Source: Verrucomicrobiia bacterium
GTDB taxonomy: Bacteria; Verrucomicrobiota; Verrucomicrobiia; Limisphaerales; JADLHS01
NCBI GenBank assembly: GCA_011525685.1
Contig: WYBW01000032.1
Span: 1 to 64,000, forward strand
Direction: 5' to 3'
DNA length: 64,000 bases
Of this stretch, positions 43,240 to 52,013 are shown one piece after another (within the stretch, counting starts at the first letter, position 1; every line of letters begins with the position of its first letter). A program made the position numbers and the translations under genes. The notes under the pieces are model-generated. The model worked only from the letters and a program-made list of their open reading frames with translations, ran no database searches and had not been told where the DNA came from.

Positions 43240-43626
43240 ATGGACCAAACCCCGCAGGAGTCCGGGGGGTTGCTGGCCACGGGGAAGCGCATCCTGGGGA
43301 CGGTGTACAGCCTGGCGGAGACGCGGCTGGAGTTGTTCCTCCTGGAGTTGCAGGAGGAGCGCATCCGATTGTTCGACGCGCTGCTGTTGGTGGGCTTGTG
43401 CCTCGTCTGCTCGTTGATGGCGCTGGTGTTGTTGACGGTCACCGTCGTCATGGTGTGCGGCGAGAATTATCGCCTGCCGGCGTTGGTGCTGCTCACGCTG
43501 GCCTACGCGAGCGGCGCGGGGTGGTCGGCTTGGAAACTGCGCCGGCGGTTGCAGCAGTGGCAGTCCTTCGCCGCCACTTTGGAACAGTTCAGGAAGGATC
43601 AGTCATGCTTGGAGAAGCCGAACTAG
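43240..43626 (+). CDS. YqjE-like phage-holin-III-fold membrane protein
   Basis: The 128-residue protein has two adjacent hydrophobic segments (ALLLVGLCLVCSLMALVLLTVTVVMV and LPALVLLTLAYASGAGWSAW) after the characteristic LAETRLELFLLELQEERIRLFDAL. This matches the family named putative actinobacterial holin-X (PF07332), which includes YqjE; despite the name it is a chromosomal membrane protein. It lies between the YqjD-like gene and a third small gene. Confidence 0.82.
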   Translation: MDQTPQESGGLLATGKRILGTVYSLAETRLELFLLELQEERIRLFDALLLVGLCLVCSLMALVLLTVTVVMVCGENYRLPALVLLTLAYASGAGWSAWKLRRRLQQWQSFAATLEQFRKDQSCLEKPN

Positions 43627-43910
43627 AGACGCTGCGCCTGCGCAAGGAGTTGCTGGTTCTCAAGAGCGACACCGCGCGTCTGCGGCTTCTCTCCGAGTTG
43701 CAGCGCGCCCGCAAACCCGAGCACTGGTTGAATGAAGCGAGCCAGGCGGCCCGCCGCCATCCGGTATTGACGGCGGGATTGGGTGTGGGGCTGGGCGTCA
43801 TGGCTCTGCAATCGCTGCGCCACCCGGTGGCCACCCTCGGCTGGCTGGGCCGGTTGGGCGGCCTTGGCTCGACCGTTTTGTCGGCCTGGAAACTGTTCAA
43901 CAAGAAGTGA
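43605..43910 (+). CDS. Small membrane-associated protein at the yqjK position
   Basis: The 101-residue protein starts at 43605, overlapping YqjE by 22 nt, with an AGGAAGG site 10 nt before it. It has a charged N-half (ETLRLRKELLVLKSDTARLRLL) and a hydrophobic glycine-rich stretch (HPVLTAGLGVGLGVMALQSL). The position is that of yqjK in the enterobacterial yqjDEK operon, but the sequence itself is weakly conserved. Function is unknown. Confidence 0.65.
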   Translation: MLGEAELETLRLRKELLVLKSDTARLRLLSELQRARKPEHWLNEASQAARRHPVLTAGLGVGLGVMALQSLRHPVATLGWLGRLGGLGSTVLSAWKLFNKK

Positions 43911-44082
43911 TCCGCACCGGTGCCGGGAGCGCATCGCCTCGGCCCGGAAATGGGGTGAAGGGCAAACGCTGTCGCCTGCCGTCCTCCCCCGGCTCCATCG
44001 CATTCTTCAGCGATCGTTCGCGCGGGCCGGCAACATGTGGCGAGATGATTGCCTGATATTCCGGAGATGATTAACCCCGGTT

Positions 44083-45393
44083 TCAGGCCAGCCACCGCAA
44101 GGTGAGAGCGCCGAGTCCCAGGAAAAAGAAGAACCCCGCCACATCGGTGATGGTCGTGACAAAGATGCTCGAGGCCAGGGCGGGATCCACTTTGCAGGCC
44201 TTCAGCCCGTAGGGCACCAACACGCCGGACAAGCCGGCCGCCGCCAGGTTCAGCAGCATGGCACAGCCAATGATCAGTCCCAGCCATGGGTCACCTTTCC
44301 AGGCAAATCCCGCGAAGCCGACGATCACACCGATGATCAATCCATTCATGACGCCCACTGTCACCTCCTTGACCAGGGCGCGCCGGCCGTCGCCCGGCGA
44401 AAGCTCACCCAGGGCCAGGTCGCGGATGATCACCGTCAGGGTCTGAGCGCCGGCGTTGCCGCCCATGCCGGCGACGATGGGCATGAAGACCGCCAGGAGC
44501 GTCCAGCGGGCGATGGTATCCTCGAACAGGCCGACCACCGAGGCCGCGCCGAACGCCGTGACAAGATTGACGCAGAGCCAGGGTACGCGGCGCTTGACGG
44601 ATCGCGGCCAGGGTGTCAGGGCGCGTTCCTCACCGGAAAGACCCACCATCAGTTGCATGTCCTCGGTGGCCTCGCGACGCGCGATGGCCAGCGCGTCGCT
44701 GGCCTTGACCACCCCAATGAGCCGGTCCTCGTCGTCCAGCACGGGCAAGCCGAGGTAGTGATATCGCTCGAATTGCCGCGCGGCCTGTTCCTGGTCGTCG
44801 GTCGCGCGCAGGAACTTCACGTCGCGATTCATGATCTCGCCAATGCGCCGCTCGGCCCGGCGAAACACCAGATCGCGCAATGACACAATTCCCACCAGGC
44901 GCTCCTGTTCATCGGTCACGTAGAGATAGGCGACGTCCTCGCGCCGCTCCTGCTCGGCCCGGGCGCGGAGCAGTTCCCGCGCGGCTTCCACGGTCATTTG
45001 GTCGCGCAACGCGATGAAGCGATTGTCCATGATGCCGCCGGCGGTGTCCTCGGGATGGCGGAGCAGCGATTTGAATTCCGCGGCACGCTCCGGCGGAAGG
45101 GCCGTCAGCACCTCCCGTCGCCGGCGGGCGGGCAGGTGCTGCAACAGGTCCACCGCGTCGTCAGGCGGCAGTTGTTGAAACAGACGCGCCAGTTGGGCGA
45201 TGGAGAAATCCGCCAGCAGCTCGGGCAGTTTTTCCCGTTCAACTTCGGCCAACGCGGCGGCGGCGGTGACATCTGGCAACTGGTGGAGCAACGCGCCGGC
45301 CTCGGCGTGCGGCAGCCGTTGCAGCCGGTCGGCCACGTCTGCGGGATGAAGTTTCGCCAGTTCGTCGAGGGCGGGGATTGGTGCGTTGGGCAT
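44083..45393 (-). CDS. mgtE: MgtE magnesium transporter
   Basis: MgtE is a Mg2+-gated channel-type transporter of the inner membrane. The 436-residue protein has the N-domain (LHPADVADRLQRLPHAEAGALLHQL and LARLFQQLPPDDAVDLLQHLP), two CBS domains (about 140-265, with YVTDEQERLVGIVSLRDLV and LDDEDRLIGVVKASDAL), and five C-terminal membrane segments containing MPIVAGMGGNAGAQTLTVIIR, where the pore and Mg-binding Asp lie. Length and order are normal. Monocistronic. Confidence 0.94.
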   Translation of the reverse strand: MPNAPIPALDELAKLHPADVADRLQRLPHAEAGALLHQLPDVTAAAALAEVEREKLPELLADFSIAQLARLFQQLPPDDAVDLLQHLPARRRREVLTALPPERAAEFKSLLRHPEDTAGGIMDNRFIALRDQMTVEAARELLRARAEQERREDVAYLYVTDEQERLVGIVSLRDLVFRRAERRIGEIMNRDVKFLRATDDQEQAARQFERYHYLGLPVLDDEDRLIGVVKASDALAIARREATEDMQLMVGLSGEERALTPWPRSVKRRVPWLCVNLVTAFGAASVVGLFEDTIARWTLLAVFMPIVAGMGGNAGAQTLTVIIRDLALGELSPGDGRRALVKEVTVGVMNGLIIGVIVGFAGFAWKGDPWLGLIIGCAMLLNLAAAGLSGVLVPYGLKACKVDPALASSIFVTTITDVAGFFFFLGLGALTLRWLA

Positions 45394-45591
45394 AAAATTC
45401 CAGTAGCTGACAAATTGTCCTGCCGCGCGAGCAGGTCCGTTCTATACGCGGTGCTACGATAAACCGGCGCCGCTCCAGAACAAGCCGCCCGTGTGCGCCG
45501 AGTTCCGGCCCACGCTCTGGCCGTCATTTTCCGAGGTGACGCTTGCGGAAATGCCGCGCGGCAGTAAGTTAGCCATGAAACGGAGACCCTT

Positions 45592-45885
45592 ATGGCAAAA
45601 AAAATTGGCAACCACGCAACCGGCAGGAAAAAGAAACAAACCTTCTCGTTCACCGCGCCGACCGCGATGAGCGTGCAACTGGTGGGTGGCTTCACCCACT
45701 GGCAGGAGCGCCCCATCCAGATGCACAAGGGCGCCAATGGCGTCTGGACCACCACCGTCGAACTCGAACCGGGGACGCATCATTACCGGTTCCTGGTGGA
45801 CGGCCAATGGCGCGACGACCCGGAGTGCGCGCTGCACGTGCCGAATCCCTTTGGCAGCCAGGATTCGGTCCGGCAGGTTGCGTAA
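45592..45885 (+). CDS. Stand-alone AMPK-type glycogen-binding (CBM48) domain
   Basis: The 97-residue protein consists of a basic N-terminus (MAKKIGNHATGRKKKQ) and one CBM48/AMPK1-type carbohydrate-binding module: TAMSVQLVGGFTHWQERPIQM, TTTVELEPGTHHYRFLVDGQWRDDP, with the conserved tryptophan and YRFLVDG strand. No catalytic domain is attached. It would bind alpha-glucans in the cytoplasm, possibly as a targeting subunit, but a partner is not evident. Confidence 0.82.
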   Translation: MAKKIGNHATGRKKKQTFSFTAPTAMSVQLVGGFTHWQERPIQMHKGANGVWTTTVELEPGTHHYRFLVDGQWRDDPECALHVPNPFGSQDSVRQVA

Positions 45886-46204
45886 ACTCAGATCCTGAAC
45901 TCCTGACCCTCCGCGTCGCCGTGATCGCGAACGGGTCGTGACCGCGGAACGCCCCGCGCGCCGCCAGCAGTCCGTTGCGCGGGTGACTTTTCCAGCAGGC
46001 ACGGATCATCCCAACCTTCGGCAGTTCAGGACGGCTTGGTGGCGAGAACTTCCCCTGTGGCATACGAAACGCTGAAATTCGCCAGGCCGGTCCACGGTTC
46101 CCGGCGGCACGTCGGGCAATATCAGTTCGACTCGTCGGCGTGTCTGACAATCATCCAAAGGTGTGTGAGTCCGAAGCACCTCAGGTGAGGATGAACAGGC
46201 TTTT
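45886..46204. other. Intergenic region, nothing recognised
   Basis: This 319-nt gap separates the glycogen-binding-domain gene from the response regulator on the same strand. No coding frame of note and no repeat family seen elsewhere in the window is present. Confidence 0.4.
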
Positions 46205-46717
46205 ATGGCGATCGTCTTAAAACTCGAAAAAGCGGCGAAACAGGCCGTCCGCCCTCCCGCGCTACCGCGCATGGAGAAGTCCCCCTTTCAGCCCGAGGCC
46301 GAGGGCACGCCGGTGGAGATCGTGGGCGGCAATCGCAGCATCCTTGTCGTGGACGACAATGTGGTCGTCTTAAAAGCCTTCGAACTGAAGCTCAAGGCCA
46401 GCGGCTTTGCGGTGACCACCACCTCCAACGCCGCCACCGTGGCCAGCACGGCCGAAACCGCCCGGGCCGAACTGATCATTCTGGACATCAATTTTCCGTC
46501 CGGCAGCGGACCGGATTGGAGCGGGTTCACCGTCATCCAGTGGTTGCGCCGGTTCCCGGAACTGGCGGTCATTCCCGTCATCCTGATCAGTGGCGAAGAT
46601 TCCGAGGCGCATCGCGAAAAAGCCCGGGCCGAGGGCGTCGTGGCCTTTTTCCCAAAACCGGTGAACTGCGCGGAACTCCTCGCGGTGATGCTTCGCACGC
46701 TGGGCATCCGGCAGTGA
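46205..46717 (+). CDS. Stand-alone response regulator receiver
   Basis: The 170-residue protein has an unstructured N-terminal stretch of about 42 residues, then a REC domain. SILVVDDNVVVLKAFELKL carries the acidic pair D50-D51, LIILDINFPSGSG carries phosphoacceptor D94, and VVAFFPKPVN the conserved lysine. No output domain is present, so it probably acts by protein contact. No histidine kinase gene is adjacent. Confidence 0.88.
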   Translation: MAIVLKLEKAAKQAVRPPALPRMEKSPFQPEAEGTPVEIVGGNRSILVVDDNVVVLKAFELKLKASGFAVTTTSNAATVASTAETARAELIILDINFPSGSGPDWSGFTVIQWLRRFPELAVIPVILISGEDSEAHREKARAEGVVAFFPKPVNCAELLAVMLRTLGIRQ

Positions 46718-47090
46718 CCGGCGGCGCCGCCGCTGCTGGAGTCACTAACGTGGCGGCTTCAGTGCGATGCGTGGAGACGTAAGTCACACACATTCCAACC
46801 CATCCATTGTCCTGCTTGCGCAATGTCGCACCACTTTGGAGGCTTGGGCGAACCGGATAAGCTCAGAGTACGAGTCCGGAATGTAAGTGGCGCTTTGGTC
46901 TGCATGGTCGGCTTTCCCGTCACGACTCGACGCAACGCCCGCGCCGGCAGGCGGTCAATCGCGGAGGTTGTCCTGTCGGAGGTTGTCCGGGCGGCAATCT
47001 CGGAAGGTCGGGCTTGTCAAGCGTCGGGGCGCGCGACTACCGTAGGCTGGCCGCCGTCGCCAGCGATGCGCGCTCGAGTCGGCCGCCGCG
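46718..47090. other. Intergenic region with a small direct repeat
   Basis: This 373-nt gap upstream of the rhomboid gene shows no coding frame. A CGGAGGTTGTCC repeat occurs twice at about 46962-46987. Nothing else is recognised. Confidence 0.4.
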
Positions 47091-47984
47091 ATGAGAAGCA
47101 TTGGAAATCTTCCCAACGAACAGCAGGCCCGCCTGTTTGGCGATTATCTGCTGGCGCAGGGCATTCAAAACCAGGTCGAGGCCGATACGGACCATTCCTG
47201 GCTGGTCTGGGTGGCGGATGACGATCACCTGCCGCAAGCCCGCGAGTTTCTCGAGCGGTTCCGCGGCGACCCGGCGTCGCCGGAATTCGCGCACAAGGCC
47301 GCCGAGGCGGAACAAGTCAGGTCGGAGGAAAAGGAATCCGAGGCCGCGTGGCGGCGGAAGGTGCGGGGCCGCCGCTCCGTGTTTCCGGGAAGCAGCGCGT
47401 TTGGCGCGGGGCCGTTGACTTTCACACTGGTGTGCGCCTGCGGGGTGGTCGCCGCGCTCTCGAAGCTGGGTGACAACACGGACGCCATCCGCGGGCTGTT
47501 CATCAGTTACCTCATGCCCGCCGGGGGCTGGTTTGTGGAGGTGCGCGCGGGGGAGGTCTGGCGGTTGTTCACGCCGATGCTCATCCACTTTGGCGTGGCG
47601 CACCTCCTGTTCAACCTGCTGTGGCTGTTCCGGCTGGGGAGCATGATTGAAAGCTTTGGCGGCGCGGGTCGGTTCGCATTGCTGACGCTGGGCATCGCGG
47701 GCCTGTCAAACGTGGCCCAGTATCTTTACGCGGGGCCGGGTTTCGGGGGCATGTCGGGCGTGAACTACGGCCTGTTCGGCTACATCTGGATGCGCGGGAG
47801 ATATGATCCCGCATCGGGACTGTATCTGACGCCGCAGGACAAAATGCTGATGCTGGTCTGGTTTGTGATTTGTTTTACGGGAGCGGTTGGCCCCATTGCC
47901 AACACCGCCCATGCCGCGGGCTTGATCGTGGGCGCGGTCTGGGGGCGCGTGTCCGCCTATCTGGCGCTGCGGAATCCGAAGTGA
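47091..47984 (+). CDS. Rhomboid intramembrane serine protease, GlpG-like
   Basis: The 297-residue protein has a cytoplasmic N-domain similar to GlpG's (MRSIGNLPNEQQARLFGDYLLAQGIQNQVE..WLVWVADDDHLPQAREFLERF), a linker, then six membrane segments. H171-LLF-N175 is the rhomboid oxyanion pair, GFGGMSGVNYGLFGY has the catalytic S222, and NTAHAAGLIVGAVWG has H274. It cleaves transmembrane substrates within the inner membrane. Length is close to GlpG. Monocistronic. Confidence 0.93.
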   Translation: MRSIGNLPNEQQARLFGDYLLAQGIQNQVEADTDHSWLVWVADDDHLPQAREFLERFRGDPASPEFAHKAAEAEQVRSEEKESEAAWRRKVRGRRSVFPGSSAFGAGPLTFTLVCACGVVAALSKLGDNTDAIRGLFISYLMPAGGWFVEVRAGEVWRLFTPMLIHFGVAHLLFNLLWLFRLGSMIESFGGAGRFALLTLGIAGLSNVAQYLYAGPGFGGMSGVNYGLFGYIWMRGRYDPASGLYLTPQDKMLMLVWFVICFTGAVGPIANTAHAAGLIVGAVWGRVSAYLALRNPK

Positions 47985-48021
47985 GCGGGCGGGCGGCTGA
48001 TTCGCAAACGGCCGGGAGGCA

Positions 48022-48585
48022 TCAATTCCAGGACAGGTCCTCGGGCAACTGGGCGCGGAGTTTGTTGCGCCATCCGCCTTTGCGCCGCAGCACAGTTTGC
48101 CAGAGTTGTTCGGGTAAAGTGTCGAAGATCAATTCGAGCGTGGCCGGGAAGGTCAGCCAGGCTTTCCGCTTCAGTTCGTCCTCCAACTGGCCGCCGCTCC
48201 AGCCGGCATAGCCGGCGAACATCTTGATCTTCTTGGTCGGGGAAAAGGACTCGCCGATGTCCACCAACGAGTCGAGCGAATGACCCAGGCTGAGGTTGGG
48301 CAGGACGTTCGCGTCCGGGATGAAGCTGTCCGAGTGCAGGAAACTCAACGCGGTGGGTTGCACCGGGCCGCCGAGGTGCAGCGGACAGTCCTTGAGGGTG
48401 TCGGGCAGATCGGCCACGACCATCTCGCCCACCTTGTTGCCGGTGACGCGATTGAGCACCAGCCCGAACGCGCCATCGGCATCGTGCTGGCAGATCAACA
48501 CCACCGTCCGCTGGAAGAAGGAGCCTTGCAGTTGCCCGCTATCCAGCAGGAAGTGGCCTTTAAGAAATTTCGACTTTTCAGCCAT
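48022..48585 (-). CDS. yqgE: YqgE/AlgH family protein
   Basis: The 187-residue protein belongs to UPF0301 (YqgE/AlgH). Recognisable are FLKGHFLLDSGQLQGSFFQRTVVLICQHDADGAFGLVLNRVTG and GGPVQPTALSFLHSD, followed by FAGYAGWSGGQLEDELKRKAWLTFPA. Its function is not settled. The ATG at 48585 fits the family; upstream sequence to 48753 is not homologous. Its start is divergent to a small lipoprotein gene. Confidence 0.9.
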   Translation of the reverse strand: MAEKSKFLKGHFLLDSGQLQGSFFQRTVVLICQHDADGAFGLVLNRVTGNKVGEMVVADLPDTLKDCPLHLGGPVQPTALSFLHSDSFIPDANVLPNLSLGHSLDSLVDIGESFSPTKKIKMFAGYAGWSGGQLEDELKRKAWLTFPATLELIFDTLPEQLWQTVLRRKGGWRNKLRAQLPEDLSWN

Positions 48586-48746
48586 AACCGGATGACCGGA
48601 TGCCCCGAATGTGCCGCAAGCCCTTCGCTTAAACAAGCACGGGGCTGTGACCCAGCCCTGCCCCCGCAAGGCGAGCCCATTTGTGGCCTTGTCTCCGGAT
48701 GCATTACGCGCCTTGCCGCGGGCACAATCTCGATTAAGTTTCCGGC

Positions 48747-48866
48747 ATGTCAAAACTATGCCTCATGTTGTTGCTCGTGGCGGCGCTGGTGATTGGCGCG
48801 GGATGCAAATCGTCCTCCGGCAGTCGCGAGTACATCCCCGGCAAGGGCTGGGTGCCGAACGATTGA
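48747..48866 (+). CDS. 39-residue lipoprotein
   Basis: An ATG at 48747 opens a 39-codon frame: a hydrophobic leader (MSKLCLMLLLVAALVIGAGC) ending in the lipobox IGAGC, then a 19-residue mature tail, KSSSGSREYIPGKGWVPND. This is a complete, very small lipoprotein. Similar tails ending in IPGKGW(V)P.D seem familiar from small verrucomicrobial lipoproteins. It lies between yqgE and the DA1-like gene, in its own orientation. Function unknown. Confidence 0.72.
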   Translation: MSKLCLMLLLVAALVIGAGCKSSSGSREYIPGKGWVPND

Positions 48867-48887
48867 AGAGACCGGAAACCGGCAAGA

Positions 48888-50003
48888 CTACTCGTCGGGC
48901 AGAAACAGTTCCCGTTGTTCGCCCGTCCCTTCGATCCGGATCAGGACCGAGTTGGTTCGGATCTCGAGACAACGGACCACCAGGTTGGTGCCGGCCAGTT
49001 GCAGGCGAACCAGGTCGCGCACCGCGAACGTGCGGTCGTTGATGATGGCCAACCGGCGGCCGGCCGGGCCGGAGATGCCTTTGAGCGTGAGTTGGTCCGG
49101 GAGCGGCGCCGGCGGGAGGTTCACGGGGTGAAAAGGTCGCGCGATTGCCGCGGGCGTCGCTTTCACGCGCACCGAGCGCACGCCATCCGGATCCTCGGCA
49201 TCAAGTCGGGGCGCAGTGCCAGTCTTGACCCACTCGAGGAGCGTGTTGAATCCATGCCGCTCGTCCGCCGCCAGGAAAGCGTTGAGCTGGCCGCGGGTGT
49301 ATGGGCTGTTCTTGATCACCTGCCGCTCAAACGTTGCTCCCTGTTGCTCCATCCATTGATACGCGATCAATTCGCAGAAAGCTTCAACCGCCTCCGGCGC
49401 CAGTGTGGCTTTTCGCTCCGGGGACAGATTTTCGGCCAGCCAGGCGTGGGCGAACTCATGCGCGGCCACCGCTTCGAGGCGGCGACGGCTGAGGGCGCTC
49501 AAGACGCTGATGGTGTGGACATACACTCCTTCGCCCACTTCGTGACTGCCGGTCGCACCGAAGATGTCGTTGCAAACGCGCCCGTAGCCCGGCGATTTGA
49601 ACAGGCTCTCCAAGGTGAAGCGATCCACGATGTTGATCACGACGTTCGTTTCGGGGAACGAGAGGAAGCGCGAATATAAACGATCGAGATGGTCACGGGT
49701 GTCCAGGCAGACCTTGCGAGCCTCTTCGCTGTCTTGAATGGCCTCGTTCGCGTCGCGGGGGCAAAGCCATCGTCCGTCCGTCAGTTTGGTGGCGACGGGC
49801 CGGACCGGCAGGCTGCAGGCAAAGCAGCGGGATTCGAGGTCCGCGCACACGCTGCACACCTCCACCTCGCCGCCACGGGCCTTGTCTTCCACAAGGAGAT
49901 GCTTGCCCTCCACAGGCTTTTCACACACGCGGCACTTGGGCGTTTGTGCCAGCCCGGCCATCGCCCCGAATACCACCAGGGCCGCTGTGAGGACTGCCTT
50001 CAT
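48888..50003 (-). CDS. DA1-like secreted metallopeptidase with LIM-like zinc ribbon
   Basis: The 371-residue protein has a signal peptide (MKAVLTAALVVFGAMAGLAQ), then paired zinc-binding cysteines of LIM-like spacing (C24-x2-C27, C50-x2-C53, C60-x2-C63, C81). The catalytic domain has AAHEFAHAWLAENLSPERKATLAPEAVEAFCELIAYQWM, with H182, E183, H186 and a downstream glutamate. This order and the HExxHAWL..L.PE..E..C...AY.W pattern match DA1, a ubiquitin-activated peptidase of plants. Here the secretion signal and absence of ubiquitin-binding parts imply another trigger. The C-terminus carries VRLQLAGTNLVVRCLEIRTNSVLIRI, a small beta domain. Confidence 0.8.
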   Translation of the reverse strand: MKAVLTAALVVFGAMAGLAQTPKCRVCEKPVEGKHLLVEDKARGGEVEVCSVCADLESRCFACSLPVRPVATKLTDGRWLCPRDANEAIQDSEEARKVCLDTRDHLDRLYSRFLSFPETNVVINIVDRFTLESLFKSPGYGRVCNDIFGATGSHEVGEGVYVHTISVLSALSRRRLEAVAAHEFAHAWLAENLSPERKATLAPEAVEAFCELIAYQWMEQQGATFERQVIKNSPYTRGQLNAFLAADERHGFNTLLEWVKTGTAPRLDAEDPDGVRSVRVKATPAAIARPFHPVNLPPAPLPDQLTLKGISGPAGRRLAIINDRTFAVRDLVRLQLAGTNLVVRCLEIRTNSVLIRIEGTGEQRELFLPDE

Positions 50004-50021
50004 GGCGCGCGGAAGCGCGGG

Positions 50022-51860
50022 TCAACTGAGCGACTTGACCGCCTTCACAATCGCCGCCGCGTCAATGCCGTATCGCGCCAACAATTCGTCCGGCTTGCCG
50101 GACCGCGGTAATTCACGAACGGCCAGCTTGTGAACTCTGATCCCTTCACTGCTCAGTTCGCCCGCCACCGCGTCTCCCAGCCCTCCCTCCGCGTAGTGGT
50201 CCTCGACCGTGATGATGGTGTGATTGGTTTTCTGCGCAGCGGCTTTGATGACATCTTTACCCAGCGGCTTCACGCTGTAGGCATCAACGACAGTAATCCC
50301 GATGCCCTCGCTCTTGAGCGTCTCAGCCGCCTTCAACGCCTCGTGCAACGTCACCCCGGCCGCAACCACCGTTACCTTGTCGCCCGAGTTTTGTCGCAAC
50401 ACTTTCGCGCCGCCGACCGGGAATTGTTCATCGTTCCCGTAGATCACCGGCGTCTTGGGCCGCGAGGTGCGCAGAAAGTGGATGCCCCTGTTGGCGGCCA
50501 TTTGCTCGACCAATTTCTCCGTGCTGACGGCGTCGCTGGGATACAGCACGACGCTGCCGGCAATGGCCCGCATCATCGCCAGGTCTTCCAGCGCCATTTG
50601 CGATGGACCGTCTTCGCCGATGCTGACGCCGACGTGCGAACCGGCCAGTTTGAGGTTGGCCATGGAAATGCCCGCCACGCGAATCTGGTCATAACCGCGC
50701 GCCAGGAAGCAGGCGAAGGTGGAAGCGAACGGCACCTTGCCGCGCGCGCCAAGGCCGGTGGCCACTCCCACCATGTTTTGCTCGGCGATGAAACATTCGG
50801 TGAAGCGATCCGGGAATTTCTTGAAAAACTTTTCGGCGAAGGTGGAATTCTTGGTGTCGCCATCCATGGCCACCACGCGGGAGTCGGTTTCCCCGATGCG
50901 AGCGATGGCGTTGCCATAAGCCTCGCGCGTCGCCACGGAATCGCCGGGCTTGTAGGTCAGTGGCGGATAACCCGCTGGTGGCTCGGTCGTCGGGGCTGGA
51001 AGCTGGTTGGGTGCGGGAATCGCCACCCCGCTGGCCGGCTTGGCGCTCGGCTGCAATTCGGCGATGGCCTTGGCCGCTTCCTCCTGATTCAAAGGCTTGC
51101 CGTGCCAGCCGTCCTTGTCCTGCAAGAAGGACACGCCCGCGCCCTTGTAGGTCTTGGCCAGGATCACGAGCGGTTGGTCGTTCAACCCAACGCCGCTGAG
51201 CACTTCCAGCAATTCTTCGATGTCATGGCCGTCCACGTCTTCCACGCGCCAGCCAAAGGCCTCAAAGCGTTTGCGATAAACCCCCAGTTCATGACCGAAC
51301 GCCGTGGCCTGGCTTTGACCCAGGCGATTGACGTCCACCATTGCGATCAAGTTGTTGAGCTTGCAGACGCCGGCCAATGAGGCGGCCTCCCATACGGCGC
51401 CCTCGGCGATCTCGCCGTCGCCCAATAACACGTAGGTGTTGTAATCCAGTTGGTCGAGCCGGGCGGCCAGTGCCATGCCCACCCCCACGCTCAAGCCCTG
51501 GCCGAGCGACCCGGTGGCCACGTCCACGAACGGCAGCCGCGGTGTGGGGTGCCCTTCGAGGTCCGAATCAATCCGGCGCAGTCTCAACAAGTCTTCGGCC
51601 GGGAACAGGCCCGCCTCGGCCCAGGCCGCGTAGAGCAGCGGCGCGGCGTGACCCTTGGAAAGCACGAAACGGTCGTTGTTATGATAGCGCGGGTTTTTCG
51701 CGTCGTAGCGCATGTGCCCGAAAAACAGTGTGGCCACCGCGTCGGCCGCCGAGCAGCAGGAGGTCGGATGCCCGCTGCCCGCCGCCGTGGTCGCCGCAAT
51801 CGAATGAATGCGCAACTGGTTGGCGATTCCCTTCAAAAGTTCAATGTCAGTTTCAATCAT
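50022..51860 (-). CDS. tkt: Transketolase
   Basis: Transketolase moves two-carbon units between sugar phosphates in the pentose-phosphate and Calvin pathways using thiamine diphosphate. The 612-residue product is of the shorter, animal-like form: [36 protein letters not shown] for ThDP-Mg binding, [13 protein letters not shown], then in the pyrimidine domain [31 protein letters not shown] with the catalytic Glu. Residues about 270-300 form a proline-rich interdomain linker. It is divergent from purL, with 153 nt between. Confidence 0.92.
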   Translation of the reverse strand: MIETDIELLKGIANQLRIHSIAATTAAGSGHPTSCCSAADAVATLFFGHMRYDAKNPRYHNNDRFVLSKGHAAPLLYAAWAEAGLFPAEDLLRLRRIDSDLEGHPTPRLPFVDVATGSLGQGLSVGVGMALAARLDQLDYNTYVLLGDGEIAEGAVWEAASLAGVCKLNNLIAMVDVNRLGQSQATAFGHELGVYRKRFEAFGWRVEDVDGHDIEELLEVLSGVGLNDQPLVILAKTYKGAGVSFLQDKDGWHGKPLNQEEAAKAIAELQPSAKPASGVAIPAPNQLPAPTTEPPAGYPPLTYKPGDSVATREAYGNAIARIGETDSRVVAMDGDTKNSTFAEKFFKKFPDRFTECFIAEQNMVGVATGLGARGKVPFASTFACFLARGYDQIRVAGISMANLKLAGSHVGVSIGEDGPSQMALEDLAMMRAIAGSVVLYPSDAVSTEKLVEQMAANRGIHFLRTSRPKTPVIYGNDEQFPVGGAKVLRQNSGDKVTVVAAGVTLHEALKAAETLKSEGIGITVVDAYSVKPLGKDVIKAAAQKTNHTIITVEDHYAEGGLGDAVAGELSSEGIRVHKLAVRELPRSGKPDELLARYGIDAAAIVKAVKSLS

Positions 51861-52013
51861 GGAGCGGTCAATCTAGGCGAGCACACGACAAAGGCCAAGG
51901 AGGAAAATACGCTGAAAACGGTGCTCCAAACCGGCCGATATCGCATTTGCTTGTTTCACCTCCCGGGAGCGATCATCCTGTCTTCGGCTCTTGCAATTCG
52001 ACACTTTTACCGA

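Noticed and set aside
43240-43626. Prophage holin
   Set aside because: The family name contains holin, but the operon is yqjD/yqjE-like and no phage genes are near.
51450-52013. A 188-codon N-terminal extension of purL
   Set aside because: The frame is open but overlaps transketolase on the other strand and has no PurL-like residues; the ATG at 52014 gives the normal start.
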